A DNA stretch of 64,000 bases from Auriscalpium vulgare (Eukaryota; Basidiomycota; Agaricomycetes; Russulales; Auriscalpiaceae), in the NCBI GenBank assembly GCA_019915015.1, contig JAHBBC010000012.1, positions 310,001-374,000 on the forward strand, in the 5' to 3' direction. Positions 56,875 to 64,000 of this stretch are shown one piece after another. A program made the position numbers and the translations under genes. The notes under the pieces are model-generated. The model did no database searches. It was not told the DNA's origin and was given only the letters and a program-made list of their open reading frames with translations. How positions within the stretch are numbered: position 1 is the stretch's first letter; every line of letters starts with the position of its first letter.

Positions 56875-57490
56875 TCACCGACAGAAAGACCCCAGAAGCC
56901 CAAAAGACCGCTCAGCATTCACTACGGATGGGCGCACGGATGTCTTGAGCGCCTCACAGAACGCGTCGATCTTCTGCGGCGTAGGGCAAAAGTCGAACGT
57001 CCTCTGGTCGTGGTTCGACGCGAAGGCGACGATGGTACCGGTATACGGGAAGGCAGGCATGGTCGTGTAGGCATTCGCCGTGATGGGCACCTGCGCAACT
57101 CGCAGGAACGCATAGATCCCCAGGTCCTGCGTGAGATCGTGTACGATGTCGAGGCGGGCGACACGCTTCTCAGCGGCAGTCATGTCGGGTTTGGAGAGAG
57201 GCTGGACGTTGTCGTAGCCCGCGAAGAGTTCGTCGTTGACGAGGAAGCCGTAGTAGCACGGGCGCCGAGAGAACTCGGGCGGTGGGGGTGGTCGCCGAGC
57301 GGTCTCAACGTCGAAGCTGCGAATGGCAGACGGTGAGCGCGGCTAATAGAGGACATGACTGGCCGCGAGCCACCGACCTGCGCAGGTACGGCACCCCGGG
57401 AGGTTGCGTGCTCTGGAAAATGTTGACAGTCGACGTCCTGGAAAGACGCGATGAGTCGTTGGCAGATGGTGGAGAAAAAAAGGCGTACAT
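56875..57490 (-). CDS. Small protein of unknown family, copy 2
   Basis: Exon 2 (56875-57316) encodes FDVETARRPPPPPEFSRR, CYYGFLVNDELFAGYD, a charged helix (MTAAEKRVARLDIVHDLTQD), AFPYTGTIVAFASNHDQRTF, then FCPTPQKIDAFCEALK. It mirrors the order of 55325-55824: YAYGFIIDDEFFANYD, helix, FVLSTW, CPPPDKLKEFLEELL. Exon 1 probably starts at the ATG at 57490 (MYAFFSPPSANDSSRLS) and splices at a GT near 57376; this start is less certain. Stop near 56875 after GLLGSFCR. Function unknown. Confidence 0.5.
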
Positions 57491-57882
57491 TGTGTTTGCG
57501 GGGTGCAAGTCTGTGGCAACCGGGGCGTCGCCGCGTCGACAAGCCGACACTTGTACTCGACCATCATGGCAGCCAACACTCAAGCCGTCAGATGCTCCTC
57601 AATTTTAACCATTCTGTCTGCTGCTGACCTGTTTCTGTAGGGCGGTCTGCTGGCCGATCAGCCTCCAGTCCGTATCAGCCTCACTGTCCTGCCTCCGGTG
57701 GTGCGTGTCTGTCTTGTGTCCTCCCAATAGTCTTCTCAGCGATGTGCATATAGCCCGCGCCTTTCGGAACATGGCGAGACTATGATGAATACCAGCAGAC
57801 TTTCAAAGAAGCCTTGACTTTTCGCGGGGTCCAGGGAAGGCATCTCTGGCGTCAAGCCATCGGGCTGCTCCTCGAGGGCTGT
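57491..57882. other. Divergent intergenic region
   Basis: Spacer between head-to-head small genes. No recognised element. Confidence 0.35.
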
Positions 57883-58566
57883 ATGAGTGGGATTAGGCGA
57901 TGTATTCTCCATCACAAGTCCCAGGTCTGGTGGGACCCCCATCCGGCACCCCAGGCGAGCCCACTCGACCTGACAACGGTTCTCCACCCCAACGAGTGCA
58001 CTCTTCTCCCGCTCGACATGCACATCATCATGGGCGGCCTAGCCGACGCTTCCCCGATCCGGTGGCGCCCCGTCCTCGTCAAGTTGGCCCACGGGCTGCC
58101 GAGCGAGCTCACGCGCGACGGCGGCGTCCCCGCCACGGACGACGCGCGCGACGGGCTCGGCGCCCGTCTCTCCATGGCCAAGCGGGCGGCCGAGCAGCAA
58201 GGCGACGCGGTCTTCGCGGGCGACGCACACCAGCAGCGTGGGGTCGTGCTCATCGCATTTGCGGGCAACTGGCTGGTCGCGACGAACTACGCGCGTGGCG
58301 AGCGCGATGTGCGGATGACCGATGCCATCGCGAAGCCGGCGAGCGATGCGGATGACGGTGTGTGGTTCCCGGGGAGGACGCCGGAGGACGCGGGCCCGCC
58401 TGTCGACTACGAGCACGTCTTTGACGGGTATGTGTGGGAGAAGACATTGATTCCTCCTGACCGCTGGGCAGGACCATTCCTCCTGGGGACGCCGGAGGCG
58501 CTCAATTTCTTCATACAGCTCAAGGCATATCTTCACGAGTTACGGACTCTTCCTCCCTTCGTCTGA
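57883..58566 (+). CDS. Hypothetical protein
   Basis: Open frame of about 227 residues from the ATG at 57883 (MSGIRRCILHHKS) to TGA at 58564-58566; the true start could be MHIIMGGLADASPIRW at 58018, or upstream across an intron. Recognisable stretches: DDARDGLGARLSMAKRAAEQ, VVLIAFAGNWLVATNYARGE, and a C-terminal WAGPFLLGTPEALNFFIQL ending ELRTLPPFV. No domain recognised. The ending resembles in general plan, not clearly in sequence, the C-terminus of the two small proteins just upstream, so it may be a distant relative. Confidence 0.5.
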   Translation: MSGIRRCILHHKSQVWWDPHPAPQASPLDLTTVLHPNECTLLPLDMHIIMGGLADASPIRWRPVLVKLAHGLPSELTRDGGVPATDDARDGLGARLSMAKRAAEQQGDAVFAGDAHQQRGVVLIAFAGNWLVATNYARGERDVRMTDAIAKPASDADDGVWFPGRTPEDAGPPVDYEHVFDGYVWEKTLIPPDRWAGPFLLGTPEALNFFIQLKAYLHELRTLPPFV

Positions 58567-58796
58567 GCACGTTTAGTCCAATCTGTCGCGCATCGCTGTT
58601 TTTCTACTTGTTATTACTGTTGAGTTCTACTGTAGTTTTGTTGCTCTCTCTGATACCACCGCTTTCAATCGCTCCGTCTATCTGTAGCGCATCGTCTTCG
58701 CAGCCGTACTGTAATCGTATTGCACTGTATTCATTGACAAAAAGTTCGGGCTTCGAAGCCATCTCATGATGTGTTCACATATCTTCGAGCCCGTAG

Positions 58797-61184
58797 TCAC
58801 GCATCGAGCAGCCTCACCTTGCCCTGGAACACAGGACGGAACCTCTCCCGGCTATCGTGGAAATAATCCACGCCCTCCCGCGCATCGTCGATCCCGTGTC
58901 TGCAAGCTGTGATGAGACCCAGATCACCGCACTGATAGCATGAACCACCCACGCTTCCGAGAGATGGCGCAGGATCTCTCGGTGCTCGCACCAGCCCTTC
59001 ACGTCGAGGTGATGGTGGCAGTGCGCGCAGCCCATGTTGACCGCCCGTACCCATTCCCAGTTCCTCATGCCATCAGTGCCCATGTCCATACACTCGTGCG
59101 TGCGGTCCCACCGAAGCACGACCCACGGCAGCATCGCGCCCTCGACGTCCCTATGGACCTCAAGCGCGTGTCTGATCTGTGTGCGCGGGCCCCACTATCA
59201 TCAGCTCCTGCAGCTCTCAGAGGATGCAAAGTGGTGGAAGATGCACCGCGGCGCGCCAGCACAAGCCCTTCGTCTCGGACGCCCACACGTCGCCCGCCAG
59301 CTTGACGCCGTAGACGACCCGCGGGCAGATGCAGCACTGGAAGCGCGCGGCCGCGCGGTCGAGCTCGTGTGCGCTGCTCTCGGGCCCCATCCCCAGGCGC
59401 GCGAGGAGCCCCAGCGTCGCCGCCGCCGCCGCCTCGCAGTACGTGGGCACATGCTCGTTCTCGTCTTGCGTGTCGAAGTGCCTGCGGTACGCGAGCGCGT
59501 CGAGCCCGGTCATCAGCGCGCGTGCGGGGCTGTCCCGGCTGCAGTGGAAAAAGGTCGTCGCGAGCCCCAGGCCGCCCGCGGTGCCGGCGTAGAACTCGTC
59601 TGTGCACAAGGTTTCGATGGACACGTCGGTGGTGGCGAGCGAGCGCCGGCTCTCCGGGATGAGGGCGATGAGACGGGCTGCGTAGGCTGTGACCTCGTGG
59701 AGCGTCAAGTTCACGATGGAGTTCATGGCTTCTAGCAATGCGTCCCGGTATTCATCCGCTGTGAGCCCATCGGAGGCGACGACCGTGTCAATATCTGCAT
59801 GCTCCTTCGTCGTCGCGGGAGTGTTGAGAAGCGGGGCGAGTCGCACTGGCAGTTCTTGCAAGAATTCGATATATGTTGGAGCTACGAGGGCCTCGCGCTT
59901 TTCGAGGGTCTCATACTCCTCTAGCGCCAGTCGGAGTTCGATAATAAAGTCCAATTCGTTTGTCAATATTGGAAAGACGCGTTTCCAGACTGCCGAACTA
60001 ATGTGAGCGAGATAAATCGGTTCGGCGTTTGGCACGGGCTTACTTCTGTCTGTCATAGGCTTTGCGACTGCGACCTCCTTGTGATCTAGGAGCATACAAA
60101 TGTCTTTTTCCTCGTATCCAATCAGCAAGAGGCGATCTTTGATACTGTCGAATAATCAGGATCGAAGCGCCCGCGGTGGAGAAGAGACTGAAGAGTGGCT
60201 TACTTGTCGAATCGTTGTTCTTTTATCTCCATGATCTCCAGAGACCGGTCCCCAATCCGTGCATCTTCCCAACCTTCACACAATCCCACATGCTGCGCAT
60301 ACATTCAGCAGCTCGAACTCGACGGTCAAAGAAGACACAACTAATACCTCCTGTTTGGTTTTCAACACAATTCCCATCGAGTCTGCGAGCCCGGAAAGGT
60401 CTTGACGGTATGCGTCGCCACGGTCACCATCGCGTCGCGCAAGTAACGCATCGAGGTCATGTCGGAGGGCTTCCACATCCGAATCCCACCAAAACCGGCC
60501 TACACCATACGACTTGATTTCGCCTAGTTGCCTGTGAGAAGCTGAATATATGCGCTTAAGAAACGCGGCATACCTATGAAAGCGGGTATGCAGTACAAAA
60601 GCTCAGATTCCCATTGATCGAATGTGAACGGAAGGGCGTGTATCTGATACATGCTGCAGAAACATGTGAGGCGGGAGTCAGAGTTTACTGAGTGACTGTA
60701 TGCGCACTGCTTCTTTAAGCAATTTTTGCATGCTCGACGACGGAATAGGAACATGATTTTGTTCACGGGCTTGGTGCCGCACGTCTGCAACTGGTCAGAA
60801 TGAGGCAGAGATGACGGGTGAAAGCGCTCACATAGCAGTATGACCCGCCGAATAGAAGATGCGCCCAGGCCGGCTCGGAGATGTCTTCAGGGCACGGAGG
60901 CACGTCCGGCACAAGCTCATACGATTGCGTCCATAGCAGGGCAGACTGGTGGCGCGACAGCAAGACCTGACGAAACGGCTTGGTCACTCTCGCGAGCTGG
61001 ATAAGATCGCCGGGGGGAAGGTAGGAGAATATCTCATAGAGCGAGGCGTTCGTTAGTTGAAACCATGTTTTGATGCCGACTTCTCGCGGCGTACCTCGAA
61101 AAGAATGTCTAGAGGCATCGTGGGTAAGGCGCTGAGCCGTCCTCGAAGCCTACGTGGCATCCCACTAGCTACGCTCGTGCTCAT
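58797..61184 (-). CDS. F-box protein with Cys4 zinc cluster, family member D
   Basis: Fifth family member. From MSTSVASGMPRRLRGRL (61184): F-box MPLDILFE then, after an intron, YLPPGDLIQLARVTKPFRQ; Cys4 cluster CYTCG ... CKNC split by an intron; GRFWWDSD motif near 60500; middle domain with LPVRLAPLLNTPATTKE, GLGLATTFF and LDALAYRR; then FQCCIC and MGCAHCHHH as C-terminal Cys/His clusters; last exon EGVDYFHDSRERFRP ending KVRLLDA, stop at 58797-58799. Introns at the positions used by genes A-C; no break found. Diverged from A and B, so an older duplicate. Probable SCF adaptor. Confidence 0.78.
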
Positions 61185-61397
61185 CTTGTTCTTCAAATGT
61201 TCCGCGCCCACATACCCGGTCTGACGAGTCCGTTAGCCAACTCGGCATTATGAACGGGTCCAAAGACGCACTTTTCGCACTTCGTTTCAAAGAGAAGCAG
61301 GTGCAGTGAGAGGATCTGATGCAGAGCTTGTCGGTGTCCTTCACTGGAGTTCTTCAGGCTGATGTAGTGCTCTGGTTCCAGGGATGGTGGTGAGCGT

Positions 61398-61475
61398 TCG
61401 ATGCGAACAACGCGATGTGAGCTAGGCGATGTGAACAACGCGATGCGAACTCAACGTGATGTGAACAACGCGATG
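61398..61475. repeat. Degenerate GATGTGAACAACGC repeats
   Basis: Three to four imperfect copies of a unit built on GATG(T/C)GAACAACGCGATG within about 80 bases, upstream of F-box gene D. Confidence 0.7.
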
Positions 61476-62087
61476 GGGAGATCCTTCTGACTCTGAGATA
61501 CAGCCATGCCGGACTCTGCCGGCGCCGGAGTTTCCAACTGAATATGAATGCCCCTGCTTTCTGCGCCTCCGACTTCGCTGTTCCTTGGTCACCATCATCT
61601 CCTACTCATCTCCTTCTCTGCAGCGCCAGAACAATTCGAGATCATCAATATTGGCGAATGCGTTCCTCAATATGCAGGATCTCTCATGGTCACGTATGCC
61701 CAGCTTTGGTTTGATTGGAAGAACACGTCTCAAGTTTCAAGTTGGTACGTATGTTCGAACAATTTGAGTTGTCCTCCCGAACCTCCGGATATCTGTCCCC
61801 ATCCGAGAGAAACAACGGCGGCACACATTGCAACTCGGGTTACTCGCGCCCAGTCTTCTCCGAGTCGGGATATTGTGTCGCATGGCCATCATCGCAAGTT
61901 TGCGATTCCCTCCCGAGTCGCATTTCACACTCATCTTACCTCCCTACCACATCAATTTCCTGGTGATGCGCGTGCGCTCAAGAGTCACCATGACACTCAT
62001 ACATCCTTTGTATTTCATCCAGCGCCGCGTCTTCTGGCATGGAACAATGTGGCGTCCGTGCCGGTGTCAGCTCCCTCCCGCTCATAC

Positions 62088-62097
62088 TATATATAAA
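62088..62097 (+). promoter_or_regulatory. TATA box of secreted-protein gene
   Basis: TATATATAAA beginning 197 bases before the ATG at 62285, the strongest TATA match in the window, followed by a pyrimidine-rich leader. It suggests a strongly or inducibly expressed gene with a leader of about 160 bases. Confidence 0.6.
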
Positions 62098-62284
62098 GGG
62101 CGGTTTTTGTCCGCCGCTAGTACTTCCCGTGCTGTCCCTCCCCTTCTTCGTCCCCAAAACTCCTCGACGGTCTGGTACCGACCCGTCTTCTGTCTCCCTC
62201 ACGATCTACGACCTGGTGTCGCGCCTAGCATTCTTTTCTACCACCTTCATTCAGCCCGCCACCGGTGTTCTATAATCTCCCATC

Positions 62285-63824
62285 ATGCAACTCTCCGCCG
62301 CCCTCATCACTCTCGCCCTTGCCGTCGGGTCTGCGTCTGCGCGGCACTCGCGCGGCTTCGAGCGCCGTGCTGCATTCACGCTCCAGAATGGCAAGGATGC
62401 CGTCGCCCTAAAGTACGAGCGTTATCACTCCCGACCGTCTATGTCTGATTGGTTTGATTGCCATTCAGCGCGAAGTTCAGCGCGCTCACGGCGGACAGCT
62501 CGTGCACGGCCGGCGAGATTGCCTGCGTTGGGGACAAGTTTGCGCAGTGCGTTAGCTCGAAGTTCGTCATACAGGCGTGCGGACCCGGCACCGTGTAAGT
62601 TACATGAATCATCCAACGAACGTCTATTGACGAGCACATGCAGTTGCGCTGCACTCCCACTTGACAACTCGGCGGGTACGACGGTCACTTGCACCACGGC
62701 TGCCGACCGCGATGCGCGCATAGCCGCATCTGGTGCCACTGTAAGTATACCATCCCACACCAATGCCGGTGATTGACAGTATTTGCAGGCTTCTGGCGCG
62801 AGCAGTGGTACCGCCAGTAGCACTTCTGCCGCTGCTGCCACAAGCACTACTGCCGCTGCCGCAGGCAAGGGTGGGGACAATGCCGGCAATGGCACGGCCG
62901 TGTCTGGTCAGAGCGGGAACCCGCAGACGTCGCTGAGTACGCACGTCATCAGCATTACGATGCTCCTCCGCTGACACCAACCGTAACCGTGCAGCCCTAG
63001 ACCCCAAGGTGATTGCCAAGGGCTTCGCCGATAACGGTCAGGACGTCGCCGAAGCCGGCCAGGTCGCGTCGCTCACGTCGACCAACAACTTCATCAACTT
63101 CTGCCTCACTGTCAACAAGCCGATCACCAACGGCCAGCAGATCAAGACTGGCTCGTGCAACCCCGCGCCGATGGGTGTCATTGCCGCGACGACGAACATG
63201 CCGTCGGGCAAGTTTCAGGTGCCAAAGAATCTCGACACGATCAAGGCGAACACAAACTTCACCATCTCGCTTGCGCTGAAGCACCTCGACGCTGGCCATT
63301 TCACAAACGCGCAGGAGAATTACTATGCTGGGCCCCAGCAAGTCAACTCAGCGGGCGACATCATCGGCCACACGCACGTCGTCGTCGAGAAGATCGATTC
63401 GCTCACCACGACGAAGGTCACGGACCCCAATGTGTTCCAGTTCTTCAAGGGCGTGAACGGCGCGCTTGTCAATGGTGCCGTCACTGCTGACGTCTCTGGG
63501 GGTCTCCCTGTTGGTTGCTACCGCCTGGCGTCGATCAACGCCGCCGAGAACCATCAGCCCACCCTCGTCGCTATCGCACAACACGGCTCGCTCGATGACA
63601 TGGTCTACGTGAGTGCTCCTGCCTCCACTTCGCCTCCAGCGATCTGACCATCTTCCATTCCGGTTCAGTTCTGCGCGACCGCCGATGGCAAGCCCGACCT
63701 TGCTGCTGCCGGCGTCGCGGCCATCGCTGCTGGCAAGGGTGCTGCTGCGGGTGCTGCTGCTGCAACCGCCACTAGTGCTGCAGCCGCCAAAGCCAGCAAG
63801 GGCGCGGCCGCCATCAAGAACTAA
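62285..63824 (+). CDS. Secreted protein with CBM19-like domain and low-complexity linker
   Basis: Signal peptide MQLSAALITLALAVGSASA, then (after an intron near 62398-62453) a short cysteine-rich domain: SSCTAGEIACVGDKFAQC, ACGPGT, CAALPL, VTCTTAADRDARIAA. This pattern resembles CBM19 chitin-binding modules such as that of yeast chitinase. A Ser/Thr/Ala/Gly linker follows, then a domain of about 200 residues (LDPKVIAKGFADNGQ; LTSTNNFINFCLTVNKPITN; GSCNPAPMGVI; IGHTHVVVEKIDSL; GLPVGCYRLASINAAENHQP; VAIAQHGSLDDMVYF) seen widely in basidiomycete secreted proteins without known activity. The C-terminus is an Ala/Gly-rich tail ending AAAIKN, TAA at 63822-63824. Four introns with GT-AG ends. No catalytic residues of a chitinase were seen; a cell-wall or extracellular binding role is inferred. 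Confidence 0.85.
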
Positions 63825-63931
63825 GCCTCGCACCCCGAGGAACTACGTTCGCAGTACATGACGATGCTTGCTTTTTTGGTCTCCTCGCATAAATTACGAC
63901 ATCAGCAAATTAATTGAGTTCGTCTGGGTTT

Positions 63932-63953
63932 GGATAGGATAAGATAGGATAGG
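63932..63953 (+). repeat. Short GGATA-type simple repeat
   Basis: GGATAGGATAAGATAGGATA followed by GGA, downstream of the secreted-protein gene. Complementary in type to the CCTAT run at 28237-28255. Confidence 0.6.
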
Positions 63954-64000
63954 AGTTTCATATGGGAAGGCTCGATTGAGTTGTATTAATGACTAGGAAG

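Larger units (their letters stand above)
61185..62284. other. Promoter region between F-box gene D and the secreted protein gene
   Basis: About 1.1 kb with divergent genes on either side. It contains a cluster of short repeats (61398-61475) and a TATA box at 62088-62097. Frames in it show no family resemblance. Confidence 0.45.

Noticed and set aside
61548..62448. Plus-strand frames upstream of the secreted-protein gene
   Set aside because: They span the TATA box and leader of that gene and show no domain; treated as promoter.

Overview
This 64 kb window is nuclear DNA of a filamentous basidiomycete, most likely an agaricomycete. The evidence is GC-rich sequence, genes broken by many introns of about 50-60 bases with GT-AG ends, genes on both strands with no operons, and typical agaricomycete families: F-box/leucine-rich proteins, C2H2 regulators, an UNC93-like transporter and a CBM19-type secreted protein. 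No tRNA, rRNA, CRISPR array or transposase/reverse-transcriptase gene was recognised.

Layout. 1-345: start of an F-box gene running off the left edge. 713-3014: conserved ribosome-assembly GTPase NOG2. 3474-14366: a large inverted duplication; each arm carries an F-box/zinc-cluster gene (3474-5945 and 11934-14366) plus all or part of a C2H2 gene (complete at 6448-7131, a relic at 11460-11613), and between the arms lie two tandem xanthine dioxygenase genes (8030-9485, 9734-11236). 14857-16785: mitochondrial dihydrolipoyl dehydrogenase. 17162-23236: two more members of the F-box/zinc-cluster family, one without an F-box, around a frameshifted F-box/LRR pseudogene. 23855-30210 and 48585-54875: a second, larger inverted duplication, whose arms carry a modular multi-exon C2H2 gene and an F-box/LRR gene (intact left, broken right). 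Between these arms: an intact F-box/LRR gene, a trio of related C2H2 genes (one intact, two broken), a separate C2H2 regulator with about 3.3 kb of GC-rich gene-free DNA upstream, a 0.49 kb tandem repeat, and an UNC93-like transporter. 55325-58566: small proteins of unknown function, two of them related. 58797-61184: a fifth F-box/zinc-cluster gene. 62285-63824: a secreted protein with a chitin-binding-like domain.

Conserved housekeeping genes (NOG2, lipoamide dehydrogenase, xanthine dioxygenase, UNC93-like) sit as islands in accessory DNA dominated by duplicated, inverted and decaying F-box and zinc-finger genes. The most unusual content is a five-copy family that joins an F-box to a Cys4 cluster and a C-terminal Cys/His region I cannot assign to a known family, and a zinc-finger gene that has grown by in-phase duplication of a whole exon block. 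No joint pathway connects the genes; the F-box proteins are presumably substrate adaptors of SCF ubiquitin ligases, and the zinc-finger proteins presumably bind nucleic acid.
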